Assembly (NCBI RefSeq): GCF_019355395.1
Contig: NZ_CP048829.1
Span: 3,141,001 to 3,205,000, forward strand
Length of the DNA stretch: 64,000 nt
Source: Chordicoccus furentiruminis
GTDB taxonomy: Bacteria > Bacillota > Clostridia > Lachnospirales > Lachnospiraceae
Direction of reading: 5' to 3'
The number at the start of each line of letters is the position of its first letter. Positions within the stretch are counted from its first letter, which is position 1. Both the position numbers and the translations under genes were made by a program. Below are positions 26,692 through 36,222 of the stretch, piece by piece. The notes under the pieces were generated by a model. It was given only the letters and a program-made list of their open reading frames with translations, searched no databases and was not told where the DNA came from.

Positions 26692-27447
26692 ATGGGTGAA
26701 TATTCTGATGCCGTCCGTTCCGGTGTGAGCGCTGTGGCCGAAGTGTTCCGGCGCTTTGAGACGCCGGGGCACTGGCTGCTTTTTCTGGCCGCCGCTCTGC
26801 TTCTGGTTCTGCTGTTCGGAAAACGGACGGGCCGGACCGCCTTCATCTGGCCGTCGGTCTTCGTCTTTGCCTGCCTGCTGAATCCGCTGGTCTTTCCGCA
26901 GCTTTCCCGACTGGTCCCTTCATTCCGGACCGAGACATTCCGGCTGCTGTGGCTTCTGCCGATGACGCTGATCATGGTGTTCGGTTTCGCCTCTCTTCTT
27001 GCGCGGCTGTCCGGCCGCCCGGCTGTCCGAATGGTCTGTGTATTCATCACAGCCGCCGGCCTTCTCGCTGTCACGGCTCCGGTGATCGCACAGATCCCAT
27101 CGCTGATCAGCGTGCCGGCTGATATCGGGATGGCAGACGGAGAGCTGATGGCCGTATGCGGATATTTCCGCGACGAGGCGGGCGCGGATGAACCGACGGT
27201 CGCGTTTGAGGAGAAGAACATGAGTGAGCGCGTCAGGGAGTATGATCCCGCGATCCGGATCTCATCTGTTTTCACGGAGGCTGAGGACGCAGGTGAGGAG
27301 CTGACGGCCGATGCGCTCCGGAAGCAGAAGCCCGACTACATTGTGCTTGCAAAGGGCAGTTCGTCCGCTGATGTCCTCAAGGAGCTCGGATACCGGGCCG
27401 CGGCCTACACGGACGAGCACCTGATCTATGTGCATAAGGCCGAATAA
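26692..27447 (+). CDS. DUF6077-like membrane protein, C-terminal half, copy A
   Basis: A 251-residue protein with about four hydrophobic helices (residues 25-160) and a soluble C-terminal domain of about 90 residues ending in PDYIVLAKGSSSADVLKELG then a short YxxDEHLIYVHK tail. Such endings occur in large glycosyltransferase-like membrane proteins and in the second half of the 31338/32394 pair. It begins 13 bases after copy A's first ORF, in another frame, with its own AGGAGAG, so it is translated separately. Function is unknown. Confidence 0.65.
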   Translation: MGEYSDAVRSGVSAVAEVFRRFETPGHWLLFLAAALLLVLLFGKRTGRTAFIWPSVFVFACLLNPLVFPQLSRLVPSFRTETFRLLWLLPMTLIMVFGFASLLARLSGRPAVRMVCVFITAAGLLAVTAPVIAQIPSLISVPADIGMADGELMAVCGYFRDEAGADEPTVAFEEKNMSERVREYDPAIRISSVFTEAEDAGEELTADALRKQKPDYIVLAKGSSSADVLKELGYRAAAYTDEHLIYVHKAE

Positions 27448-27470
27448 AGGCCGGTCCGGTGTCCTTTTTT
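27446..27470 (+). terminator. Weak terminator after the first DUF6077-like pair
   Basis: AAAGG and CCTTT enclose a short CCGG-type inner pairing, followed by six T residues. The stem is short. Confidence 0.4.
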
Positions 27471-27490
27471 CACAACATATCGAAGCATCG

Positions 27491-27519
27491 TGGACAGTCC
27501 CCGCCCGCGGTGCTATAAT
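27491..27519 (+). promoter_or_regulatory. Promoter of nifJ
   Basis: TGGACA and a perfect TATAAT are separated by 17 bases, 68 bases before the nifJ start codon. The same TGGACA-17-TATAAT pair occurs before the BMP-family operon (56938). Confidence 0.75.
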
Positions 27520-27586
27520 TTTTTCATGATGAAAAGGTGTGCATAAGTCGTGCTTTTTCAAATTGATAAGGAGGAATTCTGAAATC

Positions 27587-30500
27587 ATGGCGAAGAGAAA
27601 AATGTTAACCATGGATGGCAACGAAGCAGCCGCTCACGCATCGTATGCGTTTACGGAAGTTGCTACGATCTACCCGATCACGCCGTCATCTGTCATGCCT
27701 GAGCACGTGGATGAATGGGCGACGGCAGGCCGCAAGAATATCTTCGGTCAGGAAGTCCAGGTCACCGAGATGCAGTCCGAGGCGGGCGCCGCGGGCGCCT
27801 ATCACGGCTCTCTGGCGGCGGGCGCTCTGACGACCACCTTCACGGCGTCCCAGGGCCTTCTGCTGATGATCCCGAATCTGTACAAGGTGGCGGGCGAGCA
27901 GCTTCCGGGCGTGTTCGATGTTTCCGCCCGTGCGGTCGCCAGCCATGCGCTGAGCATCTTCGGCGATCATTCCGACATCTATGCGTGCCGCCAGACAGGC
28001 TGCTGCATGCTCTGCGAATCCTCCGTCCAGGAAGTGATGGATCTGACCCCGGTCGCCCATCTTGCGGCGCTGAAGGGCAGCCTTCCGTTCATCAATTTCT
28101 TCGACGGCTTCCGTACATCCCACGAGATCCAGAAGATCGAGACATGGGATTACGCAGATCTTGCCGACATGGCTGATCCCGAAGCGATCCGGAAGTTCCG
28201 TGAGCACGCGCTGAACCCGAACCACCCGGTCGAGAGAGGCTCCGCACAGAACCCGGATATCTTTTTCCAGGTCCGCGAAGCATCCAACACCGCTTATGAG
28301 GCGATGCCGGCGATCGTTCAGGAATACATGGACAAGGTCAACGCCAAGATCGGCACCGACTACAAGCTGTTCAATTACTACGGCGCTCCGGACGCGACTT
28401 CCGTCATCATCGCGATGGGCTCCGTCAACGACACGATCGAGGAAACCATCGACTATCTGATGCAGAAGGAAGGCGCGAAGGTCGGCGTGGTGAAGGTCCG
28501 CCTGTACCGTCCGTTCTCCGCGAAGGCGCTGATCGACGCGATCCCGGATACCGTAAAGGTGATCAACGTGCTCGACCGCACGAAGGAGCCGGGCGCTGAG
28601 GGCGAGCCGCTGTATCTTGACGTCATCGCCGCTCTCCGCGATTCGAAGTTCAAGGATGTCCGGGTCAACGGAGGCCGCTACGGTCTCGGTTCCAAGGACA
28701 CCGCACCGAATCAGATCAAGGCTGTTTTTGAAAACACGGACAAGAAGGTCTTCACGATCGGCATCGAGGACGATGTGACCGGTCTCAGCCTGAAGGTCGG
28801 CGAGCCGCTGGTCTGCACGCCGGACGGCACGATCAACTGCAAGTTCTGGGGAATCGGCGCGGACGGCACGGTCGGCGCGAACAAGAACTCCATCAAGATT
28901 ATCGGCGACAACACCGATATGTATGCTCAGGCGTACTTCGATTACGACTCCAAGAAGTCGGGCGGTGTGACGATGTCTCACCTCCGCTTCGGCAAGAAGC
29001 CGATCAAGTCCACCTATCTGATCCGCAAGGCGAATTTCGTCGCATGTCATAACCCGGCCTACGTCACCAAGTTCAATATGGTGCAGGAACTGGTTGACGG
29101 CGGCACATTCCTTCTGAACTGCCCGTGGCCGGATGAGGAGATCGGCGATCACCTTCCGGGCCAGATGAAGAAGTTCATCGCGGATCACAACATCAAATTC
29201 TATGTCATCGACGGCGTGAAGATCGGCATCGCGACCGGAATGGGCCCGACCCGTATCAACACCATCCTGCAGTCCGCTTTCTTCAAGCTTTCCGGCATCA
29301 TTCCGGAGGAACACGCGATCCAGCTGATGAAGGACGCGGCGCAGAAGACCTACGGACGCAAGGGCCAGGATATCGTCGAGAAAAACTGGGCCGCGATCGA
29401 GGAAGGCGCGAAGCAGGTTCGCGAGTTCCAGGTTCCGGCGGACTGGAAGAACTGCGGGGACGAGGGACTGTCATTCAAGAAGCATGAAGGCTCCGGCCCG
29501 GTCATCGATTTCGTGAACAACATTCAGAACGCGGTTTCCGCTCAGGAAGGCAACAACCTTCCGGTTTCCGCTTTCAAGGACTATGTGGACGGCTCCACGC
29601 CGAGCGGCACCGCTGCCTACGAGAAGCGCGGCATCGCCGTCATGGTTCCGCAGTGGGATTCGACGAAGTGCATCCAGTGCACAAGATGCTCCTATGTCTG
29701 CCCGCACGGCGTCATCCGTCCGTTCGCTCTGACCGCGGACGAGGCCGCCTCTCTTCCGGAAGGCACCGCGACACTGCCGCTGATGCAGTTCCCGGACAAG
29801 CGATATCTGATCGCCGTGTCGGCTCTGGACTGCACGGGCTGCGGCTCCTGCGCGAATGTCTGCCCGGGCAAGAAGAACAAGGAGACCGGAGAGGTGGAGA
29901 AGGCGCTGACGATGGTCCCGGCTGCCCAGGCGACCGAGATCAATCAGCCGATCTTCGATGTGGCCGTCAAGACCCCGGAGAAGGAAGACGTCATCGCCAA
30001 ATACAAGGTCAATACGGTCAAGGGAAGCCAGTTCAAAAAGCCGCTGCTTGAGTTCTCGGGCGCATGCCCCGGCTGCGGCGAGACACCGTACGCAAAGCTG
30101 GTCACGCAGCTGTTCGGCGACAGGATGTACATCGCGAACGCGACCGGATGCTCCTCTATCTGGGGCAACAGCTCGCCGTCCACGCCGTACACGGTCAATG
30201 CCAAGGGTCACGGCCCGGCGTGGGACAACTCCCTTTTTGAGGACGCGGCTGAGTTCGGCTACGGCATGGAACTTGCACAGAAGGCGATTCGTGCCGGCCT
30301 GAAGACGAAGGTCGAGAAGCTCGTCGAGAACGGCATCGCGAAGGAGGAAGGCCAGAAGTATCTGGATACCTTCAAGAGCGGCGCGCTGAACGGCGAGGCG
30401 ACGGATGCGCTGGTCGAGGCCCTCAAGGGTGCCGATGATCCGGACGCGAAGGAGATCCTCGAGAAGAAGGACTTCCTTTCCAAGAAGAGCCAGTGGATCT

Positions 30501-31141
30501 TCGGCGGCGATGGCTGGGCTTACGATATCGGATACGGCGGACTCGATCATGTTCTGGCTTCCGGCCATGACATCAACGTCCTCGTCTTCGATACCGAGGT
30601 CTATTCCAACACAGGCGGACAGTCCTCCAAGTCCACGCCGACCGGTGCGGTTGCCCAGTTCGCGGCTGCCGGCAAGGAGACCAAGAAGAAGGATCTTCCG
30701 GGTATGGCGATGACATACGGTTACGTCTATGTTGCACAGGTCGCCATCGGTGCGGATTACAATCAGGCCGTCAGGGCGATCGCCGAGGCGGAAGCTTACG
30801 AGGGACCGTCTCTGATCATCTGCTACGCGCCGTGCATCAACCATGGTATCCGTAAGGGCATGGGCAAGTCCATCACCGAGGAGAAGCTGGCTGTGGATGC
30901 GGGCTACTGGTTCAATTTCCGCTTCAATCCGGCGCTCAAGGCTGAGGGCAAGGACTGCTTCTCGCTGGATTCCAAGGCTCCGTCAGCCTCCTATGAGGAC
31001 TTCATCATGGGCGAGGTCCGGTACAGCTCGCTGAAGAGAGCCAATCCGGAACGCGCCAGGAAGCTGTTCGCGAAGTCCGAGCAGGAAGCGAAGGAGAGAT
31101 ACGAGAATCTCGTCAAGCTGGTCGATTTCTACAAAGCGTAA
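27587..31141 (+). CDS. nifJ: Pyruvate:ferredoxin (flavodoxin) oxidoreductase
   Basis: Homodimeric thiamine-diphosphate and iron-sulfur enzyme that converts pyruvate and CoA to acetyl-CoA, CO2 and reduced ferredoxin, central to anaerobic fermentation. The 1184-residue length is that of the fused single-chain form. Domains in order: pyrimidine-binding domain I (YPITPSSVMPEHVDEW), transketolase C-like domain II, the gamma-type domain, then a ferredoxin domain with CIQCTRCSYVCP and CTGCGSCANVCPG (residues about 690-760). The C-terminal TPP domain has ACPGCGETPYAK, GDGWAYDIGYGG and NTGGQSSKSTPTG. AAGGAGG lies 12 bases before the ATG. It is monocistronic by its own promoter and terminator. Confidence 0.96.
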   Translation: MAKRKMLTMDGNEAAAHASYAFTEVATIYPITPSSVMPEHVDEWATAGRKNIFGQEVQVTEMQSEAGAAGAYHGSLAAGALTTTFTASQGLLLMIPNLYKVAGEQLPGVFDVSARAVASHALSIFGDHSDIYACRQTGCCMLCESSVQEVMDLTPVAHLAALKGSLPFINFFDGFRTSHEIQKIETWDYADLADMADPEAIRKFREHALNPNHPVERGSAQNPDIFFQVREASNTAYEAMPAIVQEYMDKVNAKIGTDYKLFNYYGAPDATSVIIAMGSVNDTIEETIDYLMQKEGAKVGVVKVRLYRPFSAKALIDAIPDTVKVINVLDRTKEPGAEGEPLYLDVIAALRDSKFKDVRVNGGRYGLGSKDTAPNQIKAVFENTDKKVFTIGIEDDVTGLSLKVGEPLVCTPDGTINCKFWGIGADGTVGANKNSIKIIGDNTDMYAQAYFDYDSKKSGGVTMSHLRFGKKPIKSTYLIRKANFVACHNPAYVTKFNMVQELVDGGTFLLNCPWPDEEIGDHLPGQMKKFIADHNIKFYVIDGVKIGIATGMGPTRINTILQSAFFKLSGIIPEEHAIQLMKDAAQKTYGRKGQDIVEKNWAAIEEGAKQVREFQVPADWKNCGDEGLSFKKHEGSGPVIDFVNNIQNAVSAQEGNNLPVSAFKDYVDGSTPSGTAAYEKRGIAVMVPQWDSTKCIQCTRCSYVCPHGVIRPFALTADEAASLPEGTATLPLMQFPDKRYLIAVSALDCTGCGSCANVCPGKKNKETGEVEKALTMVPAAQATEINQPIFDVAVKTPEKEDVIAKYKVNTVKGSQFKKPLLEFSGACPGCGETPYAKLVTQLFGDRMYIANATGCSSIWGNSSPSTPYTVNAKGHGPAWDNSLFEDAAEFGYGMELAQKAIRAGLKTKVEKLVENGIAKEEGQKYLDTFKSGALNGEATDALVEALKGADDPDAKEILEKKDFLSKKSQWIFGGDGWAYDIGYGGLDHVLASGHDINVLVFDTEVYSNTGGQSSKSTPTGAVAQFAAAGKETKKKDLPGMAMTYGYVYVAQVAIGADYNQAVRAIAEAEAYEGPSLIICYAPCINHGIRKGMGKSITEEKLAVDAGYWFNFRFNPALKAEGKDCFSLDSKAPSASYEDFIMGEVRYSSLKRANPERARKLFAKSEQEAKERYENLVKLVDFYKA

Positions 31142-31183
31142 AAAGCTTATCCGCGTGATGCGCGCGGGAAGCTGTGAGAGAAG

Positions 31184-31217
31184 AAGCAGGCAGGGCCGAT
31201 TGTGCCCTGCCTGCTTT
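31184..31217 (+). terminator. Terminator of nifJ
   Basis: Stem AAGCAGGCAGGGC with GCCCTGCCTGCTT (13 bp), loop CGATTGT, then TTTT-type run. Confidence 0.85.
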
Positions 31218-31228
31218 TGTGCTAGAAT
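31200..31228 (+). promoter_or_regulatory. Candidate promoter nested in the nifJ terminator
   Basis: TTGTGC lies in the loop and 3' arm of the nifJ terminator and TAGAAT follows after 17 bases. It would drive the second DUF6077-like pair. Confidence 0.5.
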
Positions 31229-31239
31229 GAGGGCATTCA

Positions 31240-31317
31240 TCCGGGCGTCGTGCTGCCTGATTCAGTCCATCTGCCCGGATGGCTTTGTACAAAACAGCGG
31301 TAGGCGGTACCGCTTTT
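31240..31317 (+). other. Two stem-loops in the leader of the second DUF6077-like pair
   Basis: First hairpin: CATCCGGGC with GCCCGGATG, loop of 24 bases (31240-31281). Second: AGCGGTA with TACCGCT, loop of 5 bases, followed by TTT (about 31295-31316). They lie between the candidate promoter and the TTG start at 31338. The second looks like a weak intrinsic terminator. No known riboswitch consensus was recognised. Confidence 0.45.
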
Positions 31318-31337
31318 CACAGATTTGAGGTGTCCGA

Positions 31338-32378
31338 TTGAAACTGATCCTGCTGCTTCTGGTTGTACTGGTTTTTCCGCTGCTCCTCGGCAGTCCTTAT
31401 CCGGGCAGGCCGGTCCGGGAGGGGTTTCGGCTGATCCGTACCTGGTGTATGGGATGGATTGTTCAGTACGCGGTGATGTTTCCTCTGGCACTGGCGGGAA
31501 TCGGGCTTCACTGGACCCTGCATGTGCTGACGGCGGTATGGACGGCCGTTATCACCGGCCTTTCCGTCATGTCCCTGACGATGATGCTGAAGAGACGTGA
31601 CCATCCCTTCCGGGGCGTCCGCCGCTTCATCCGGGAGACGACGTTTCCCGGATGGCTGGCGCTGGTTCTTGTCGTGTCGCATGCCGCGCTCACGTTTGCC
31701 ACTGTCCATATCGATGATGACGACAGCGCTTACATCGGAGCGGCGACCACGTCGGTGGACACGGATACGCTGATGCGGTATGACGCCCTGACCGGAAATC
31801 CGATCCGGGATCTGGGCAAGAATGACATGGACCGTCTTGTGACAGCGCCTCAGTTCGCGTGGTATGCCGCTGTCTCGCTTCTGACGGGGATTCGGCCGGC
31901 TCCGCTGGCGCATACGTTTCTTCCTCCGTTCTTTACGCTGCTGTTCTTCGGAGCTTTCGCGCTCTGCGGGGGGTCTCTGTTTGAAGGAGAACGGCGGAAG
32001 ACGGACTGCTTCTGTTTTCTGGTCTTTGCGGTCTGCGCGTTTTCCGCCGTCTCGATCTACACGGCGGGTGATTTCCTGATGGTGCGTTCCTGGCAGGGCA
32101 AGGCCCAGGCAGTCGGGCTGATTATGCCGATGGTTTTCGTCTGTCTGTCAGGATCTGATGCTGATGCACGCGGACTGCGGACCGGAGCTGCGGAACTTTC
32201 GCTGATTCTGACAGCGGGCTGCCTTCTGACATCCATGGGAGGGCTTCTTGCCGCGATTTTCGCCGCGGCGCTTCTTACCGTGAAGGCGGTTCAAGGCCGC
32301 AGAGTACGCCGCGTGCTTCCGATGCTGCCGGCCTTCGCCGTACCTGCGGCGGCACTGTTTCTATACCTGAAGATCTGA
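31338..32378 (+). CDS. DUF6077-like membrane protein, N-terminal half, copy B
   Basis: Polytopic membrane protein, 346 residues, starting at TTG with GAGGTG upstream. After three or four helices it has the DUF6077 core pattern: HIDDDDSAYIGAATTSVDTD, a linker with LVTAPQFAWYAAVSLLTG, LAHTFLPPFFTLLFF, then SIYTAGDFLMVRSWQGKAQA. The acidic loop after a helix recalls the catalytic loop of GT-C enzymes, but no activity is established. The frame closes with TGA and, four codons on, TAA, then a new ORF starts. Full-length DUF6077 proteins, as I remember them, continue with more helices, which here appear to be encoded separately. Confidence 0.78.
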   Translation: MKLILLLLVVLVFPLLLGSPYPGRPVREGFRLIRTWCMGWIVQYAVMFPLALAGIGLHWTLHVLTAVWTAVITGLSVMSLTMMLKRRDHPFRGVRRFIRETTFPGWLALVLVVSHAALTFATVHIDDDDSAYIGAATTSVDTDTLMRYDALTGNPIRDLGKNDMDRLVTAPQFAWYAAVSLLTGIRPAPLAHTFLPPFFTLLFFGAFALCGGSLFEGERRKTDCFCFLVFAVCAFSAVSIYTAGDFLMVRSWQGKAQAVGLIMPMVFVCLSGSDADARGLRTGAAELSLILTAGCLLTSMGGLLAAIFAAALLTVKAVQGRRVRRVLPMLPAFAVPAAALFLYLKI

Positions 32379-32393
32379 GCCGGAGCATAATCG

Positions 32394-33212
32394 ATGACGG
32401 ATGCATTTCATATGATAATCGATACATTGAGAAGGGTGGATCCGAAGGGAGGCCTGCTGGTTTTTGCGCTTCTTTCCTCCGTTTATGCTGCCTTCCGCGG
32501 AAAAAACAAGGCGCAGCGGATGCTCGGCGCGGCCTCTCTGGTCCTGACCGCCCTGTTCGTCTTTCCGCCTGCTGCGGCTGTGCTGGCCCGTTTTATGAGA
32601 GGAGGGCAGGTCTACTGGCGGTTTCTGTGGACAGTGCCTTCGATTCAGCTGACAGCTCTGCTTGGCACGGAAGCGGCCGCTCATCCGAAACGCCGGGCGG
32701 GACGGATTCTGGCACTGCCTGCTGTGTGCGCCATCCTGGTTCTGGCCGGCCGCTGCGTCTATCAGCCGGGCACCTTCCAAAAAGCGGAGAACAGGGAAAA
32801 GCTGGATCGGCTTACGATTGAGACCGCAAACCTGATCAACGCCAATGCAGAGCAGACAGGCAATTCTTACAGGCGGGTGCTGGCGCCGCAGACGGTCCGG
32901 TCGGAAATCCGTCAGGTGGACGCCACAATCCTGTCCGCCATCGGGCGCGATCTCAGTCTGGGTCAGCCGGGGAAAATTGAGGCTGATACGAGCTACGGCT
33001 ACGGGCTGCTGCTGCTGGAGGGAGCCATCCCTGATTCACAGCAGAAGATATACAGGATCATGAAGTACTATCACTGCAACTACCTGCTGATCCGTACGGC
33101 AAGCGGAACAGAAGAAACCCTTGCCTCGAAGAAAGGAACCCGGCTCATAAGCCGGAAGGACGGATGGGACCTCTGGTACGCCGCCCGGATCACGGACAGA
33201 AAATGGACATAA
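32394..33212 (+). CDS. DUF6077-like membrane protein, C-terminal half, copy B
   Basis: A 272-residue protein with about four hydrophobic helices (residues 20-125) and a soluble C-terminal part. It ends with YYHCNYLLIRTASGTEETL and a DLWYAARI-type tail, comparable with the end of the ORF at 26692. It starts 15 bases after copy B's first half, in the same frame, with CCGGAG upstream. The motif QVYWRFLWTVPSIQLTAL matches nothing I can name. It probably works with the first half as one membrane protein. The function is unknown. Confidence 0.65.
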   Translation: MTDAFHMIIDTLRRVDPKGGLLVFALLSSVYAAFRGKNKAQRMLGAASLVLTALFVFPPAAAVLARFMRGGQVYWRFLWTVPSIQLTALLGTEAAAHPKRRAGRILALPAVCAILVLAGRCVYQPGTFQKAENREKLDRLTIETANLINANAEQTGNSYRRVLAPQTVRSEIRQVDATILSAIGRDLSLGQPGKIEADTSYGYGLLLLEGAIPDSQQKIYRIMKYYHCNYLLIRTASGTEETLASKKGTRLISRKDGWDLWYAARITDRKWT

Positions 33213-33213
33213 C

Positions 33214-33222
33214 GAAAAGGAG
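33214..33222 (+). promoter_or_regulatory. Ribosome binding site deciding a TTG start
   Basis: AAAAGGAGG lies 7 bases before TTG at 33230. The in-frame ATG at 33203 has no ribosome site and overlaps the previous gene, so the TTG is preferred. Confidence 0.7.
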
Positions 33223-33229
33223 GCTGTCC

Positions 33230-36181
33230 TTGGACAAAGAGACACTGGAAGCGCTGGATGCGTATGAACTGATCAGCCGGGAGGAGCTGCCCGACATTCA
33301 CGCGGAGGGCGTGCTGCTCAGGCATAAAAAAAGCGGCGCCCGCGTGGTACTGATTCCATGCGGTGACGAGAATAAGGTTTTCAGCATCGCCTTCCGCACC
33401 CCGCCGGCTGACTCAACCGGCGTCGCCCATATTATCGAGCACACCGTGCTCTGCGGATCGAGGGAATTTCCGCTGAAGGATCCGTTCGTTGAGCTGATCA
33501 AAGGCTCTCTCAACACGTTTCTTAACGCGCTCACCTATCCGGACAAGACGATGTATCCGGTCGCCAGCACCAACGCGGCGGATTTTCACAATCTCATGCA
33601 CGTCTATCTGGACGCGGTGTTCCATCCGAATATCTACCGCGAGGAAAATATCTTCCGTCAGGAAGGATGGCACTATGAGATGGAGGATGCCTCGTCGCCT
33701 CTGACGGTGAACGGCGTCGTTTATAACGAGATGAAGGGGGTATTCTCGTCGCCGGACTCCGTTCTGGAGAGGGAGACGATGAACGCGCTGTTTCCGGAAG
33801 TGCCGTACGGCGTCGAATCCGGCGGGGATCCGAAGGATATTCCGAAGCTGTCCTACAGCCGGTATCTTGATTTCCACAGGCGCTACTATCATCCGTCGAA
33901 CAGCTATCTCTATCTTTACGGTGACGTCGATATGGAGAAGGAGCTGCGCTTCATTGACCGCCATTATCTCGCGGACTATGAACGGCAGCCGGTGGATTCC
34001 GGGATTCCGCTTCAGAAGCCGTTTCCGGAGATGAGACGTATCGTAAAGGAGTATCCGGTGACAGATGAGGATCCGACTGAGGGAGAGGCTTATCTGTCCT
34101 ACAGCGCGGTTGCGGGCGATTTCCTCGATATGCGGGAGATGATCGCCTTCGATGTGCTCGATTACGCCCTGTTTTCGGCTCCGGGCGCGCCGGTCCGACA
34201 GGCGCTGCTTGACGCCGGAATCGGAACGGACGTCTACGGCGAGTTTGAGGACGGAATCCGTCAGCCGTACTTCTCCGTTGTGGCGAAGCATGCGAAGGAG
34301 GAGGATGCGGACCGCTTCCTGTCCGTGATCCGGGAAACGCTTGCGCGGGAGGCGGAAAAGGGCATCGACCGTGAGTCTCTGAATGCAGGAATCAATTATC
34401 TTGAATTCCAGTTCCGTGAAGCGGATTTCGGATCTTATCCGAGAGGACTGATGTACGGGATGGATGTGATGGATACATGGCTGTATGACGATGCGCATCC
34501 ATTTGACGCGCTTCGTCAGCTGGACGCCTTCGACTTTCTGAAAAAGGCGGCCGGCACCGGTTACTTCGAGGAACTGATCAGAAAATCGCTGCTGGACAAC
34601 CCGCACAGCGCGCTGGTCATTCTCCGTCCGAAACGCGGACTGATGAAGCAGATGGAGGAGGAGACGGCATCTGCGCTTGAGAAACGAAAAGCCGCGATGA
34701 GCGCGGATGAGATAAAGCGCGTGGTGAGAGAGACAAGGGAGCTGAAGGAGTGGCAGGAGACGCCGGAGACGCCGGAACACGTCGCGTCTCTCCCTGTTCT
34801 GAAGCGTTCGGATCTGAAGAGAGAGATCCGTCCGATGTCGAACAGGGAGACGAACCTGGCCGTGACAGCCGCGGACGGACGGAAGCATCAGGTGAAGACA
34901 GTCTTTCACGATGCGGAAACCAACGGCATTGACTACGTTGAGCTTCTCTTTGATGTGCACCATATTAAGGCGGAGGAGGTGCCGTATCTCGGCCTTCTGA
35001 AGAGCGTTCTGCTCAATGTGGACGCCGGACCGTACAGTTATCTTGCGCTCAACAATGAGATCAATGCCGAAACGGGAGGGATCAGCTGCGGCGTGGTCAC
35101 ATCCGGAGATCCGGACGACCCGGACGGCTATCAGGTGTATTTCGGCGTGCAGGGCAAGGCGCTGCACGGGAAGACGGAACGGCTGATGGATCTGATCCGC
35201 GAGGTCACGCGTCATTCCCGCTTTGACGACAGCAAGCGGATCCGCGAGATCATCACCCAGACGCTCAGCCAGCTTCAGGCGGCGCTGCAGCAGGCCGGAC
35301 ACACAGCAGCGGCGAATCGGGCCTGTGCCTATGAGATGCCGGTGTATGCCCTTCAGGACGCGGTATCAGGCATCGGGTTCGAGCGCTTTCTGTCGGATCT
35401 GGCGGATCATTTCGATGAGCGGAGCGGGGAGATTACCGCGTCGCTGACGCGGCTTGCGGCGGATATTTTCGTTCCGGAGGGCATTCTGGTCAGCGTCACG
35501 GCGGAGCAGGATGAGGATGGGCGGATGAGCGGCCTGCTGGGTCGTGCGCTGGAAGGATCGGCGGAAGGTGCCCGCGAAAAGCAGACCATGAAACCTCTCG
35601 GAAAACGCTGTGAGGGCTTCACAACGGCCGGACAGGTTCAGTTCGTCGCGATGGCAGGCAATTATATGCGCCACGGATACGCCTTCAGCGGAGTCATGCA
35701 GATCGTCCGTCAGATACTGAGCTTTGATTATCTGTGGCAGAATGTCCGCGTAAAGGGCGGCGCGTACGGCTGCGGCGGTTCGTTCCGCCGGACCGGGGAT
35801 ACGGTCTTCACCAGCTTCCGGGATCCCCATGTGCGCCGGACAAGGGAAGTATTCGAGAAGATACCCGACTATCTGGCCTCCTTCCGCGCGGATGAGAAAA
35901 CCATGACGAAATATATCGTCGGTACGATGAGCGGAGTTGACCAGCCGATGACGCCGGCGACCTTTGGCCTGGCTTCCATGCGGGCGTGGATGATGCGTCT
36001 TTCGGACGAGGAGAGGCAGCGGTCGCGCAGCCAGATTCTCGATGCACGGGAGGAGGACGTCCGCTCGCTCGCCGGAGCGGCTCAGGCCGTTATCCGTGAC
36101 GGATGCTTCTGCGTGATCGGAGGAGAGCAGGCAATCGGGAGAGCAAAGGATTTATTCGGGACGGTGGAGCCGCTGCTGTAA
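33230..36181 (+). CDS. M16C metalloprotease (presequence-protease-like)
   Basis: Large zinc peptidase of the insulinase superfamily, 983 residues, built of four related domains as in PreP/Cym1 proteins. The inverted zinc motif HIIEH (about residues 67-71) is followed by TVLCGS, and the third zinc ligand is expected in NGVVYNEMKG. The second half carries the usual degenerate domains, with RVKGGAYGCGGSFRRTGD near residue 850. Such enzymes degrade peptides in the cytoplasm or envelope; no signal peptide is seen. The start is TTG (see its ribosome site). It follows the DUF6077-like pair by 17 bases and precedes era by 41 bases. Confidence 0.92.
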   Translation: MDKETLEALDAYELISREELPDIHAEGVLLRHKKSGARVVLIPCGDENKVFSIAFRTPPADSTGVAHIIEHTVLCGSREFPLKDPFVELIKGSLNTFLNALTYPDKTMYPVASTNAADFHNLMHVYLDAVFHPNIYREENIFRQEGWHYEMEDASSPLTVNGVVYNEMKGVFSSPDSVLERETMNALFPEVPYGVESGGDPKDIPKLSYSRYLDFHRRYYHPSNSYLYLYGDVDMEKELRFIDRHYLADYERQPVDSGIPLQKPFPEMRRIVKEYPVTDEDPTEGEAYLSYSAVAGDFLDMREMIAFDVLDYALFSAPGAPVRQALLDAGIGTDVYGEFEDGIRQPYFSVVAKHAKEEDADRFLSVIRETLAREAEKGIDRESLNAGINYLEFQFREADFGSYPRGLMYGMDVMDTWLYDDAHPFDALRQLDAFDFLKKAAGTGYFEELIRKSLLDNPHSALVILRPKRGLMKQMEEETASALEKRKAAMSADEIKRVVRETRELKEWQETPETPEHVASLPVLKRSDLKREIRPMSNRETNLAVTAADGRKHQVKTVFHDAETNGIDYVELLFDVHHIKAEEVPYLGLLKSVLLNVDAGPYSYLALNNEINAETGGISCGVVTSGDPDDPDGYQVYFGVQGKALHGKTERLMDLIREVTRHSRFDDSKRIREIITQTLSQLQAALQQAGHTAAANRACAYEMPVYALQDAVSGIGFERFLSDLADHFDERSGEITASLTRLAADIFVPEGILVSVTAEQDEDGRMSGLLGRALEGSAEGAREKQTMKPLGKRCEGFTTAGQVQFVAMAGNYMRHGYAFSGVMQIVRQILSFDYLWQNVRVKGGAYGCGGSFRRTGDTVFTSFRDPHVRRTREVFEKIPDYLASFRADEKTMTKYIVGTMSGVDQPMTPATFGLASMRAWMMRLSDEERQRSRSQILDAREEDVRSLAGAAQAVIRDGCFCVIGGEQAIGRAKDLFGTVEPLL

Positions 36182-36222
36182 GAGGCGCGGCGGCTTCAGC
36201 CGGGAAGATGGCGGAGGAGAGT

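Noticed and set aside
32376-32394. Sequencing error or recent stop splitting one DUF6077-like gene
   Set aside because: Two in-frame stops separate the halves, the second ORF has its own start and a GGAG, and the other copy is split at an equivalent point.
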